A stretch of DNA of 64,000 bases from Amycolatopsis thermoflava N1165 (GCF_000473265.1 NZ_KI421511.1:6775909-6839908), one strand, 5' to 3'; numbered from the stretch's first letter, positions 26,122-34,757 are shown. Numbers and translations are program-made. The notes: generated from the letters alone by a model not told the origin.

Positions 26122-27558
26122 CTACGAGTTTAGACGGCTCAGTCCACGCGAGAACGTGAACAGGCCTTCGTTGTTCCACATTGAGGCTAGCGCCAGTCGG
26201 ATCAAGGATTCAGTGTATCGACTTGGGAAACTGCGAAGTCCCCTCGCTTCCCAGTTCGCTTCGATGTGTCCGCCGAACTTTGACCAAAAATCATCATCGT
26301 CGATGCCGGCCAGGCAGGAGAATTCGTAGTTCCCGCTCACCAGATTGAATCCGAAACCGGTGCACCTCAGTCGGAAACCGTTGCGCGACAGGAGGGATTT
26401 CATCGGTTCTGATAGACGACCGAGGTGCATCGGGAGGGCGGCCCGCGGGGCGCTGACGGTGTTGTCGAGGTCTGCGCGGCCGAACAGTTCCTCTTCGAGT
26501 TCGCGGAGCAGCGTGCTGCGGAGTGACGCGTCAGCGTGGAGGTCCGTCATGGGCTGGTGGAAACCCTTGGGGATCACGGTCAGCTGTCGCGCGGCGTTGA
26601 CGACGAGCTGTGAACGCTCCTGGACTAGCAAGAGGCAATCAGCTTGCCCGTGCTGGCCTGCTGGTCGGGCGATGGCGCACAGGGCGAGGACACCACCGGC
26701 GCAGAGCCGTGACGCAGGGTTGACTACCGACGCGAGCGACGGGAGGTACCTGTCTCGGAGCGGCAGTGAGCCTGGCTTGATCGGCTTGCCGGCCGCGAGT
26801 GCGTCGAGGAGTTCGCTTTCGAGCAGGTCCAGTGTCAGGGCGTACTCAAGGAAGGGAGTCACGTCGACCGTGCCGCGGATCAGCCCGTCTCGGATGTCCA
26901 CATCGAGCAGGCGGTAGGTCTGCTCGTTGGTGAGGCGGACACCAACGGCTTCTACCTCGGCGAGTCGTTCCAGGGCAGCTTCGGGGACGGGCTCAGCGGT
27001 CGGCTTAGAGGCGGTCGGAGCGAGGGTTAGTCCGTCGGTGGTCTCGTCGAGTGGGATGTTGAGGTCGAGCCAGTCTGGTCGCGTGAGGATGCTGGTTTCG
27101 AGAGCCTGGCCGCCGAAGTGTGCTGTGTAGAGGCTGTAGTCCGGATCGGTGCCGTAGTAGGCGCGGAGCGCGGCCACCACATCGGATCGGCTCACACGGG
27201 CGCGTCGGGCCTGGCGGGTGGTTAGCTCGCGGCGTGTCTTGGGCAGGCGGGCCGTCACGCGCCGGGCGCTCGTTCCTGGCTCCCAGTTGAGTCGTTCGTC
27301 GAGCCAGGTGCAGGCTGCCTCTACGTCTGGGCTGAGTGTGTCGGGAGTCGACCCGGCGTCGCCGTCGATCAGTGCGCGCAGTTGCTCTGGTGTCTGCCGG
27401 AGGAGGCGCGCTAGCTTCGGTCGCAGGTACGGGAGTGGGGAGTAGTCGCCGGCCTCCCAGCGGATGACGGTCGAGCGGTCGACGTTGAGAGCGGCGGCCA
27501 GGCTTTCCTGGGTGTACCCGGCTGCCTTGCGCGCCGTTGCCAGCTCTGCCCGTCTCAT
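26122..27558 (-). CDS. HTH-Nudix regulator, copy 1
   Basis: A 478-residue protein. The N-terminal XRE-type HTH (about 1-55) reads ELATARKAAGYTQESLAAAL then NVDRSTVIRWEAG. A middle region of unknown fold follows, and the C-terminal Nudix-like domain (about 270-430) has VIPKGFHQP and LLRELEEELFG, whose RExxEEL core is the Nudix metal site. The usual glycine-led start of the Nudix box is not evident. A second gene at 32819 encodes a clear paralogue. In pSAM2 the Nudix protein Pif confers conjugal immunity, so an immunity or regulatory role is plausible. ATG 27558 follows GGAGGGG; GTG 27561 is the alternative. Confidence 0.75.
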   Translation of the reverse strand: MRRAELATARKAAGYTQESLAAALNVDRSTVIRWEAGDYSPLPYLRPKLARLLRQTPEQLRALIDGDAGSTPDTLSPDVEAACTWLDERLNWEPGTSARRVTARLPKTRRELTTRQARRARVSRSDVVAALRAYYGTDPDYSLYTAHFGGQALETSILTRPDWLDLNIPLDETTDGLTLAPTASKPTAEPVPEAALERLAEVEAVGVRLTNEQTYRLLDVDIRDGLIRGTVDVTPFLEYALTLDLLESELLDALAAGKPIKPGSLPLRDRYLPSLASVVNPASRLCAGGVLALCAIARPAGQHGQADCLLLVQERSQLVVNAARQLTVIPKGFHQPMTDLHADASLRSTLLRELEEELFGRADLDNTVSAPRAALPMHLGRLSEPMKSLLSRNGFRLRCTGFGFNLVSGNYEFSCLAGIDDDDFWSKFGGHIEANWEARGLRSFPSRYTESLIRLALASMWNNEGLFTFSRGLSRLNS

Positions 27559-27746
27559 CACGACCCCTCCCCATGCCAGTCCGGCCAGAATAGCAACGAT
27601 CCGAGCGTTTCCGCAGGTGAAGCGCAGGAGTGCAACATTCCCGCACCGAGACTCCGACCTTTCTGCTCTGTCTCGTGCCTTCCTCCTCGGTTTGAGTCGG
27701 ACGCGTGATGACGCGGTGGGAGTCGGCGGGACGAGGTGATGGGCAG

Positions 27747-28277
27747 GTGGCAGATCCGATTCTTCTCGTGCGGCCGGTCAGGGGTTCGGTTGGTGAGCGC
27801 GAGCGCCTGGTGCACGTGGTGGGGCGCTCCGGGCAAAGCGACAGGCCGGGGGTGCTGAGAGCTTTCTGCGGCGCGGAGTTCAACGCGGATGATCTGGACT
27901 TGCTCGACCGCGTGACCGGGATGCCCTGCGAGGACTGCTTGCGACTCGTCCCGTTGCCCCAGCCCGTGGAGCGCAACGAGGTCGCCGGCGAGCTGCCCTT
28001 TCGGCCCAAGCCGACGGGCTACCTCTACGAGCAGTTGGCCGACCACCTCGCTCAGCTCATCGAGACCGGCAGGCTCAGGCCGGGTACGCCATTACCCGCA
28101 GAACGCAGGCTTGCACAGCAGTACGACGTCTCGCTCGGCACTGCCCGGCACGCCACCCAGCTTCTCCGGGCCAGGGGACTCGTCGTGACGGTGCCCGCGA
28201 AGGGCACGTTCGTCGCCGACGCCGTGCCAGAGGGAGGGAATCGGCGGGACCTCGGCGATCAGCCCGAAACGCCGTGA
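27747..28277 (+). CDS. GntR-family regulator with N-terminal Cys motif
   Basis: About 176 residues. The N-terminal 75 residues contain AFCGAEF and GMPCEDCL, a likely zinc-binding Cys cluster. The C-terminal GntR winged helix (about 90-160) reads YEQLADHLAQLIETGRLRPG then LAQQYDVSLGTARHATQLL. There is no C-terminal effector domain, as in KorSA-like regulators of AICEs. The start is uncertain (GTG 27747 chosen). It is divergent from the first HTH-Nudix gene and convergent with ftsK, and probably represses transfer functions. Confidence 0.8.
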   Translation: MADPILLVRPVRGSVGERERLVHVVGRSGQSDRPGVLRAFCGAEFNADDLDLLDRVTGMPCEDCLRLVPLPQPVERNEVAGELPFRPKPTGYLYEQLADHLAQLIETGRLRPGTPLPAERRLAQQYDVSLGTARHATQLLRARGLVVTVPAKGTFVADAVPEGGNRRDLGDQPETP

Positions 28278-28355
28278 TCGCGCAGCCCACGAGCGACCGC
28301 CGATCAGCTTCCCTGCGGGGCATCCGCCCTGGTCAGGTCGGGGAAGAGCGTAAGG

Positions 28356-28387
28356 GAGCGGGGTAGGGAGAACTCCCCACCCCGCTC
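28356..28387. terminator. bidirectional terminator between GntR and FtsK genes
   Basis: GAGCGGGGT-A-GGGAG pairs with CTCCC-C-ACCCCGCTC across a 2-nt loop, giving a stem of about 14 bp with a single mismatch. It sits between two convergent genes. There is no long T tract, as is common in actinomycetes. Confidence 0.7.
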
Positions 28388-28401
28388 TCATGTCCCCACA
28401 C

Positions 28402-30471
28402 CTACTCGGCATCATCCCGGCGGTTCAGCGCGTCCGTCACGTCCTCAGCACGGATCACCTGCACACCACCCGACTTGCGTGGCCCGAAGCCGTACTGGGC
28501 GAGCGTCGCCTTGAGGTCCGAGAACGTCCAGCCTTCGTACTCGGCCGGGTTGTGCTCGGCGAGGCGAGCGAGCACAACCCTCGTCGGCACTCGTCGCTCA
28601 CCGCGCATCACCGTCGCCACATCCGCCAGGTGATCGACTGGCACGGCCTCGATCACTGGGCGAGCCGTGATCTCGCGGCCGTGCTCGCGCACGACCGCCA
28701 AGGCGCGGTGGATTACCGGTGTCACCATGTCGACCTCGTCCTCCAAGGGCACGTAGAACGTGCGGATCAGCTCGAAGGCCGCATCGGTCACCCCAACAGC
28801 GACGCAGGTTCCGCGGTCGGTCTTCATCCGGAGATCGGTCGCGCGGATGCCCGCCCGGTACTTGCCCGCGCCGAGCAGACCGTCATTGGCGATCTGGTCG
28901 GCCACCGAGAACGCCACGCCACACGAGACATTCCGCGTGACCTCCCTGGGAATCGAGTCCTTCGTCGGCGATTGCGTCGCCAACAGGAGCACGATCCCGT
29001 ACTTCCGTCCGCGCTTGATCACTCGGACCGCCAGCTCGGCCGCGCGCTTGCCGAACTTGGGGTGCTGGAACAGTTCGTGGCACTCGTCTATCGCGCACAC
29101 CAGCGGGTGCAAGCCCAAACCGGCCTTGTCCGCAAGCTTCCGTGACACCTTGGGCGGTCGGCCGGGTTGCTCGCCAAGCACCTTGCCGCGCCGCTCCATC
29201 TCCGTCGACAGATCTTCGAGCGCGGCCACAGCGGCTTCGGCCACTGCGTCGTCTATCCCCATGCGATAGCGGGATGCGCGCGGCTCGAACGGGTCGAAGT
29301 CCGGTGACTCGCCCATGACGAAGATCCACAGCTCCGCCGTCGGATCGAGTGCAGCGCCCAGCAGCAGCGTTCGGAGGGCCGCAGACTTGCCTTGTCCCGG
29401 CCGCCCGCCGATCAGCCAGTTCGCCTCGAGCAGCGGCGCGTTGACGACCACGCCGCGTTGGGTGAGGCCGAACGGCACGCCGTCGAACACGTCGAGCTGC
29501 CCGTCATGTTGGAGCGGCCATTCCCCGGCTCCGCCAGCGAGTGCACCCTTGTCGGCCACCCACAGGTCGAGCACGCCGGCCTCGTCACCTTCGGTCGGCC
29601 ATGTTTCCAGCTTCGCCCGCCCGAGGTTCGCGGCGAGCTTGTCCCGCCGGTCTGCCACCATGTCGGCCGTCGTTCCAAGCGGAAGCCGCACCTGCACGAA
29701 CGTGCCGTTGCCGTCACGCCGGGCAGGAATGCTGTAGAGCAGTTCACCTCCGTTCTTGAAGAAAGCGTTCAGCGGAGCGATGCCCAGATGCCCGAGAGCC
29801 TTCGACACCATCCGTTCATCGAGCCACGAATCCGCGTCGTCGCGGTCGGGCCTGGTGAGCCAGCTTGCGCCCGGCTCCTTGTCGCGGCCCTCCCAAGCGG
29901 CCGCGACGACCCAGCCAACCGGAGCGACGAGGAGCAGCGCCGACGCGACGGTTTGCACCACCTCCCAGCCGGTACCGATCAGGTTCAGCAGTTGTGCGAG
30001 CCAGGGCCACATGTCCTCGCGCGCCATCCACGAGTCGACGCACCACAACACCAGGCCAACCGGCGCGACGACGGCCGCCAACACGGCGCAACGGTGCAGG
30101 ACGATCGCGAGGCGGCCCCACCGCGCCTTCGAGTCCGCGCGGATCAGCTCCTGAGCTTGCCGCCGTGCTTCCGAGTCGCCGGCAACCCGTGCGGCGCGGG
30201 CATCGGCTCGTAGGTCGCCGTACGTTGCCCACGTCCACGCCTTCGCCATCCAGCGTCCATGACCGCGCAGGACGAACCACGCCAGACGCAGGAAGTCCCG
30301 AGGCAGCTTCCGGAACCGGTACGCGGCCGCCGCTCGAAGGTGAGCAGTCCCCGGCGCGTCCCACCACTTGGCGAGCGCCGATCGTGGCCCGGAGCCGGGC
30401 TCGTCATCGGTGACGATCTCCGCCTCGAACACCTTCGGTTCGAGCGCGCCCCGTTCATGGCGATCGTTCAT
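28402..30471 (-). CDS. FtsK/SpoIIIE-type conjugal DNA translocase (TraSA-like)
   Basis: A 689-residue motor protein. Two N-terminal membrane spans lie at about 123-150 and 165-195, with a linker. The FtsK ATPase has Walker A GGRPGQGKSAALR (about 350-362), Walker B LVCAIDECHELF (about 460), and a LLLATQSPTKDSIPRE segment. Such hexameric pumps move double-stranded plasmid or AICE DNA between mycelial cells. ATG 30471 overlaps the DUF2637 stop by 4 bp; it is the last gene of a five-gene leftward operon. Confidence 0.93.
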   Translation of the reverse strand: MNDRHERGALEPKVFEAEIVTDDEPGSGPRSALAKWWDAPGTAHLRAAAAYRFRKLPRDFLRLAWFVLRGHGRWMAKAWTWATYGDLRADARAARVAGDSEARRQAQELIRADSKARWGRLAIVLHRCAVLAAVVAPVGLVLWCVDSWMAREDMWPWLAQLLNLIGTGWEVVQTVASALLLVAPVGWVVAAAWEGRDKEPGASWLTRPDRDDADSWLDERMVSKALGHLGIAPLNAFFKNGGELLYSIPARRDGNGTFVQVRLPLGTTADMVADRRDKLAANLGRAKLETWPTEGDEAGVLDLWVADKGALAGGAGEWPLQHDGQLDVFDGVPFGLTQRGVVVNAPLLEANWLIGGRPGQGKSAALRTLLLGAALDPTAELWIFVMGESPDFDPFEPRASRYRMGIDDAVAEAAVAALEDLSTEMERRGKVLGEQPGRPPKVSRKLADKAGLGLHPLVCAIDECHELFQHPKFGKRAAELAVRVIKRGRKYGIVLLLATQSPTKDSIPREVTRNVSCGVAFSVADQIANDGLLGAGKYRAGIRATDLRMKTDRGTCVAVGVTDAAFELIRTFYVPLEDEVDMVTPVIHRALAVVREHGREITARPVIEAVPVDHLADVATVMRGERRVPTRVVLARLAEHNPAEYEGWTFSDLKATLAQYGFGPRKSGGVQVIRAEDVTDALNRRDDAE

Positions 30472-31157
30472 GACAGGGCCTCCTGTCGTTCAACCTCGGC
30501 CCTGAGCGCGGCAGCCACACGAGGCGACAACCCACGCGAGCACCCCGTGGCTTGCCGCACCCACGCGGGCGTCACGTCGACCCCGGGTGACCACGCCTCG
30601 CGTGCATCGGACAGGTAATCCGCGAACAGCTTCCGACCCGCGCGCCGCTGAGGCGGGCGGCTCTCGTCAACAGCGCGAGGCTTGTACTCGGAAGCCACCG
30701 TGGCGGCTTCGATCAGCTTCTCGCGTAGGTCGGTCACGGCCTCGGCCGCGGTGAACACCAGCAGCGGCGGCACAGAGTGCAGCACGATTCCGGACCACGA
30801 ACCTGCCGCGAACGATGACCAGGTGTTCATGACATACGTGGCGGCGAGCGTGAACCACTTCGCACGCCGCACCCACGAGCCCATACGGACCCCATGCCGG
30901 GCCGTGACCTGCTCGGCACGCAGGATCGCGATCAGCACAAGGGAGACCGTGGGATCGAGCAGCCAGGCGGCCAGCCATGTCAGCGACCAGGCAGGCGCGC
31001 CCGCGGCGGCGAAGTGCTGGACGTTGGTCATCGTGAACGCCAACCCGAGGGTGATCCCGGTCCAGCACAACCGGTCCACCTGAACACGGACGCGTTCGAT
31101 GTCGTGGCCGGCGGGTGGCCGCCCGGAGGCGGCCACCCTGTTCAGTTCGCGATTCAT
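30468..31157 (-). CDS. DUF2637 membrane protein (SpdB-like)
   Basis: A 229-residue protein with four hydrophobic spans: about 30-52 (GITLGLAFTMTNVQHFAAAG), 55-75, 90-108 and 115-130, followed by a basic cytoplasmic tail containing AWVRQATGCSRG, which may be a small DNA-binding helix. DUF2637 proteins are regular companions of FtsK-type transfer genes in actinomycete plasmids and are thought to aid intramycelial spread. ATG 31157 overlaps the preceding gene by 4 bp. Confidence 0.85.
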   Translation of the reverse strand: MNRELNRVAASGRPPAGHDIERVRVQVDRLCWTGITLGLAFTMTNVQHFAAAGAPAWSLTWLAAWLLDPTVSLVLIAILRAEQVTARHGVRMGSWVRRAKWFTLAATYVMNTWSSFAAGSWSGIVLHSVPPLLVFTAAEAVTDLREKLIEAATVASEYKPRAVDESRPPQRRAGRKLFADYLSDAREAWSPGVDVTPAWVRQATGCSRGLSPRVAAALRAEVERQEALS

Positions 31158-31471
31158 CGACGACCACCCCGAACGTCCACGGTGACGACGGTCAATGCCT
31201 TCGTCAGCCCGTGGGCCGCGAACAGCGCCGGGACTCCGAGCACGGCCAACAAGAGCCCGTGGTTGCCCGGTGCGGCAACGATGACGACCCACTGCACGCC
31301 CACGATCAGCGCGGCCGTGAACAACACCCGGCCGAAGAGCGACAGCAAGCGGCTGCTCGCTCGCGACGCTTCGAGTGTGCGCCGCCTCTTCCACGAACGG
31401 ATCCGCCACAGGAGGAACCAGCCGGCCAGAATGCCCAGAGCCACGAGGACTTGTGTTGGCGTGAGGTTCAT
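31154..31471 (-). CDS. small membrane protein of the transfer operon
   Basis: A 105-residue protein with an N-terminal helix (about 7-24, QVLVALGILAGWFLLWRI), a basic loop (SWKRRRTLEASRASSR) and two further hydrophobic helices (about 46-66 and 70-88). It resembles Spd-type spread proteins in size and place, but no family is recognised. ATG 31471 has GGAGGTGAG upstream and overlaps the WhiB-like stop by 4 bp. Confidence 0.75.
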   Translation of the reverse strand: MNLTPTQVLVALGILAGWFLLWRIRSWKRRRTLEASRASSRLLSLFGRVLFTAALIVGVQWVVIVAAPGNHGLLLAVLGVPALFAAHGLTKALTVVTVDVRGGRR

Positions 31472-31836
31472 CGCTGCTCACCTCCGTTCCGGGCAGTGCG
31501 ACGTGCGCGCCAGATCGCATACAGAGCCCGGCGGTCGTCCTCCGACAGCGCTCCCCAGACCCCGAGCGTGAACGGGCCGGCGGTGCGCAACTCCAGCTCC
31601 AGACAGGCCAACTTCGCCGTGCATCCGGCGCAGATCACCGCGGCCAGTTCGCGATCGGTCAGGTCGTCGCCCGTCCAGTCCGGCGCGTCGCCGGTCGAGT
31701 TGAGCCACATGCACGAGCCGTCGCGGCGCACGATGTCCTCGAGCACGTCGTTCGGGACGTCGGCGTAGCGGTCAAGCTCGACTGCGAGTGCCGTGAGGTA
31801 GTCCGCGAAATCCTCGAAGTCGTCCGGGTTCACCAC
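31468..31836 (-). CDS. WhiB-like iron-sulphur regulator
   Basis: A 122-residue protein with the four WhiB cysteines (Cys42, Cys69, Cys72, Cys78; spacing C-x2-C-x5-C for the last three) and the downstream GVWGALSEDDRR turn (normally GxWGG). It would bind a 4Fe-4S cluster and act with a sigma factor or as a redox-sensitive DNA-binding protein. Start GTG 31836 (or 31833) overlaps the excisionase-like stop. A WhiB gene as the second gene of a transfer operon suggests that transfer responds to redox state or development. Confidence 0.9.
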   Translation of the reverse strand: MVNPDDFEDFADYLTALAVELDRYADVPNDVLEDIVRRDGSCMWLNSTGDAPDWTGDDLTDRELAAVICAGCTAKLACLELELRTAGPFTLGVWGALSEDDRRALYAIWRARRTARNGGEQR

Positions 31837-32150
31837 GACTCACCCCCGGTGAGCCGGGCAACCTCGCGAGCCGTCCGGCGTTCCGCGGCGATGCGGCTGG
31901 GATCGACGACGCCACCCGTCGCGTCCACCTCCGCGATCAGTCGATCAAGCGCGACTGCCGGGATGACGTACCGAGAGCGAAGCCGGACCGCGGGGAAATC
32001 GCCGTCCCGGATGATCCGGTAGAGCGTCGACGGGCCGACGCGGAGGAGCCTGGCTGCCTCCCGAACCGTGTAAAAGGCCGGTCGCGAATCGCGGTTATGA
32101 GTGGTTTCTGGAACTGCATTCTGAGGGCGTTCCGTGTTGGTGTTTTCCAT
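31830..32150 (-). CDS. excisionase-like HTH protein (HTH_17/AlpA type)
   Basis: A 106-residue protein with a MerR-like winged helix typical of Xis/AlpA: FYTVREAARLLRVGPSTLYR (about 26-45), then RDGDFPAVRLRSRYVIP. The C-terminal helix is charged. In many AICEs xis lies next to int; here it leads the transfer operon, 3.9 kb from int. It may therefore be an operon regulator, an excisionase, or both. ATG 32150 lies 36 bp left of the 11-bp-spaced repeats, its most likely binding site. Confidence 0.8.
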   Translation of the reverse strand: MENTNTERPQNAVPETTHNRDSRPAFYTVREAARLLRVGPSTLYRIIRDGDFPAVRLRSRYVIPAVALDRLIAEVDATGGVVDPSRIAAERRTAREVARLTGGESW

Positions 32151-32185
32151 GACTTCGATTCAAGGAAAAATCACGGTGGCCAACC

Positions 32186-32234
32186 ATGCATGACCAGTGC
32201 AATACAAATGCAGAACCAATGCAGGAGTGATGCA
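32186..32234. repeat. five 11-bp-phased (A/G)TGCA repeats
   Basis: ATGCA starts at 32186, 32208, 32219 and 32230, and GTGCA at 32197, so five boxes are spaced exactly 11 bp apart. All boxes face one side of the helix. They lie between the transfer operon and the divergent XRE gene. The pattern suits cooperative binding by a small HTH protein (Xis/AlpA) or iterons of an origin. Confidence 0.8.
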
Positions 32235-32446
32235 GGTTCCTGTTTTTTCGTCGGATTTGAGGCGGGTTGGAGCCCGTCCGACGACTCGGTCGGAACGAAC
32301 TCCCAACGCTGCTGGCGATGATTTCATCGAAATATCAATGAAGTCAGCGATGATGCGAGCGTGCCTTGCCTGACTGGTGCGATGTGCCGCTGAAACCCTT
32401 GGAGATCCGCTAACGTCGGCGCTGCAGCTGGAGCGCGGAGGAGCAC
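32235..32446. promoter_or_regulatory. divergent promoter region of XRE gene
   Basis: This gene-free stretch contains an inverted repeat TTCAT-N10-ATGAA (32323-32342) that could be the XRE operator. A TAACGT hexamer (32411-32416), 36 bp before the XRE start, is a candidate -10. No matching -35 is clear. Confidence 0.4.
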
Positions 32447-32815
32447 GTGTCGGAGGATTGGGCCGCAGTAGCGAAGGCCATCAACGAGCGGATGAAAGAA
32501 CTCGGGTGGCAACAGCAGGAATTAGCGGCTCGGTCACACGTATCTTCAGCCATCGTTCGTGAGATTCAGCGGAACACCGTGAACCGGAAGCGGAGTCCTC
32601 GCACGCTGGAATCCCTTTCGGTGGCCCTTGGCTGGCATCCTCGGCATTTGGAAGCTGTATTGCACGGCGAGCGTCCACCCGCGCGAAAAGAATTGACGGA
32701 GCAAGATCTCTCCGGTCGGCTCGATGCCTTGGAACACCGGTTGGACGGCATCACCGAGCAGCTAGCCACGGTCATCCGGCTGCTGAACGCGTCGCGTTCG
32801 TCGGAGGACCGGTAA
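32447..32815 (+). CDS. XRE-family repressor
   Basis: A 122-residue protein with an N-terminal HTH (about 8-70: AINERMKELGWQQQELAARS, then SSAIVREIQ) and a C-terminal coiled coil (about 87-117, ALEHRLDGITEQLATVIRLL) for dimerisation. GTG 32447 follows GGAGGAGCAC. It is divergent from the transfer operon and 3 bp upstream of the second HTH-Nudix gene, so it likely controls both directions. Confidence 0.88.
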   Translation: MSEDWAAVAKAINERMKELGWQQQELAARSHVSSAIVREIQRNTVNRKRSPRTLESLSVALGWHPRHLEAVLHGERPPARKELTEQDLSGRLDALEHRLDGITEQLATVIRLLNASRSSEDR

Positions 32816-32818
32816 GAC

Positions 32819-34402
32819 ATGCGGACGGACCCGTGGACCGGCCGTACGGCGTGCGCGCTCCAGAAGGCATTGCGGCTCAGCAATGAGCTGTTCGCCGAAC
32901 ATCTCGGGATCGGGGTCCGCACTGTCGCGTCATGGCACCAAAAGCCTGACCTGACGCCGAAGTCGGAGATGCAACAGCTCCTCGACACGGCGTACGAACG
33001 AGCATCGGCAACCGTCCGTGCGCGCTTCGCAGAACTTCTCGGTCAGAGCCCGGCCGTGCCCCCGGCAGATGCGGAAGCGGATGACGACGCCAGGGAGGCT
33101 GCCGAGCTGCGGCTAGCTGGCGATCCACACATTGCACGGGCGCTGGAGTGGCTGGACGGTCACGCAGGCTGGGAGGCGGGTACCAGTCGGCGCAAGGTCG
33201 CCGCCGCGCTGGCCAACGTCGACGTGCGGGGTCTGCGCGACCGGGGTGCGCGCCGCGGAGGTGTGAGCCAGGCGGATGTCACGCGCGCGCTGCACGACTA
33301 CTACGGGACCGCCGAGAACGGGTACGGCAGGTACAGCGCGAAGTTCGGTAACGACCAGACCGCCGTGACAACGATCCTGACTCGCGAGGACTGGCTTGAC
33401 CTCGGCGCTCCTCTGCTGACCAGTGCCGACGGCCTGAAGCTCGATCAAGCGCCGTCCGGCGCAGCCGCGAGCCTGAACGAACAGGCGCTCAACGCCGCCA
33501 TCCAGAGGCTCGCCGAGACCCTGGAACTCGGGACCAAGCTCGTGAACATGCCGCTCTACCGGCTGAGGACTGCGAGTGCCGGGGAGGGTGGTATTGCCGG
33601 GACGGTCGGGGTCGCGCCGTTCGTGCACTACGCACTGACGATGGACCTCCTCGAAGGCGAGTTGCTGGATGCGCTCGCGACCGGTGCTGGTTCTGGCCGT
33701 CTTCCACTGCGGGAGCACTACCTACCCAACCTGGACGCGGTAACCCGGCTTGAGGGCCGGCTATGCGCGGGCGGTGTGCTGGCCCTCTGCGCCATCGCGC
33801 GTCCGGCCGGTCTGCACGGCGACGCGGACTACCTGATCCTGATCCAGCAGCGATCCGGCAACGTGGTCAACGCGAACCGCCAGCTCGCCGTGATCCCCAA
33901 GGGCTTCCACCAGCCAGCTGCCGACCTCCGCGCAGACACGCGGCTCGGCGGCACTCTGCTGCGTGAGATGGAAGAGGAGCTGTTCGGCCGGAACGACGTC
34001 GACAACACCCTCGGAGACCAGCGCGTGGCCGATCCCATGCACCCCAGCCGGCAGTCCGAGCCAATGCGGTGGCTCCTGGAACGCCCGCTCGGCGATCGTC
34101 TGCGCATGGAATGCACCGGCTTCGGCCTGAACCTGGTGAGCGGCAACTACGAGTATCCCAGCTTGATCGTCATCGAGGACGAGGAGTTTTGGCTCCGCTT
34201 CGGCGGCCAGATCGAGGCCAACTGGGAAACGTCGAACCTGCGCCGCTACTCGACGCTCGACACCGATCTCCTGGCCGAGTTGCTGGCCGATGTAGCTTGG
34301 AGCAACGAAGGGCTGTTCGCCGTGCTGCAAGGCTTCCGACGCCTCGCCGAGCTCGGTGGACACCGCGTGAAGCTACCGCCCGTGGAATGGGAGTTGATGT
34401 GA
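32819..34402 (+). CDS. HTH-Nudix regulator, copy 2
   Basis: A 527-residue paralogue of the protein encoded at 26122-27558. The N-terminal HTH (about 10-50, ALQKALRLSNELFAEHLGIG then VRTVASWHQK) is of a different subtype. The middle shares ALEWLDGHAGWEAGTSRRKV-like and AHFGG/AKFGN blocks, and the Nudix-like domain has VIPKGFHQP and LLREMEEELFG (about 380-390). The C-terminal thirds are nearly collinear (CTGFGLNLVSGNYEY, FGGQIEANWE). The role is probably regulation or immunity by sensing a nucleotide (inference). It overlaps the cupin gene start by 4 bp. Confidence 0.75.
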   Translation: MRTDPWTGRTACALQKALRLSNELFAEHLGIGVRTVASWHQKPDLTPKSEMQQLLDTAYERASATVRARFAELLGQSPAVPPADAEADDDAREAAELRLAGDPHIARALEWLDGHAGWEAGTSRRKVAAALANVDVRGLRDRGARRGGVSQADVTRALHDYYGTAENGYGRYSAKFGNDQTAVTTILTREDWLDLGAPLLTSADGLKLDQAPSGAAASLNEQALNAAIQRLAETLELGTKLVNMPLYRLRTASAGEGGIAGTVGVAPFVHYALTMDLLEGELLDALATGAGSGRLPLREHYLPNLDAVTRLEGRLCAGGVLALCAIARPAGLHGDADYLILIQQRSGNVVNANRQLAVIPKGFHQPAADLRADTRLGGTLLREMEEELFGRNDVDNTLGDQRVADPMHPSRQSEPMRWLLERPLGDRLRMECTGFGLNLVSGNYEYPSLIVIEDEEFWLRFGGQIEANWETSNLRRYSTLDTDLLAELLADVAWSNEGLFAVLQGFRRLAELGGHRVKLPPVEWELM

Positions 34403-34752
34403 CCGAAGGCTGGCACACCGGCAACGCCGTCGAAGACGGCGCGGACACGCGGGGCTGGATCGTTGGTCACTTCATCGACCCGTCGAAGGGTGTGCGGTCG
34501 ACCAAGGATGTCGAGGTCAAGTGGGCGACGCACCCCAAGGGTGATAAGCGGCCGGAGTGGACCGCAGACGACCAGCGGACGACGTTGGTGATGCTCATCA
34601 GCGGCCGCTTCCGAGTTGAGTCGACGCAAGGGGAAGCCGTCTTCCGCGAGCAAGGCGACTACGCGATGTGGGGTCCTGGGGTTGATCATTCGTGGGAGGC
34701 GCTGGAGGAATCAACGGTGCTCACGGTCCGGTGGCCTTCCTCGGCTGGGTAG
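34399..34752 (+). CDS. cupin-fold small protein of AICEs
   Basis: A 117-residue beta-rich protein with cupin-like segments (TTLVMLISGRFRVE and QGDYAMWGPGVDHSWEAL); the second resembles a cupin motif with one histidine. Similar proteins accompany HTH-Nudix proteins in actinomycete elements and are sometimes mislabelled as signal peptidase I; no Ser/Lys peptidase motif or membrane anchor is seen. GTG 34399 overlaps the preceding stop (ATGTGA), so translation is coupled. Confidence 0.7.
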   Translation: MTEGWHTGNAVEDGADTRGWIVGHFIDPSKGVRSTKDVEVKWATHPKGDKRPEWTADDQRTTLVMLISGRFRVESTQGEAVFREQGDYAMWGPGVDHSWEALEESTVLTVRWPSSAG

Positions 34753-34757
34753 TCGAA

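Noticed and set aside
34399..34752. Signal peptidase I
   Set aside because: Relatives are sometimes labelled so, but there is no membrane anchor and no Ser-Lys catalytic motif; the pattern is cupin-like.
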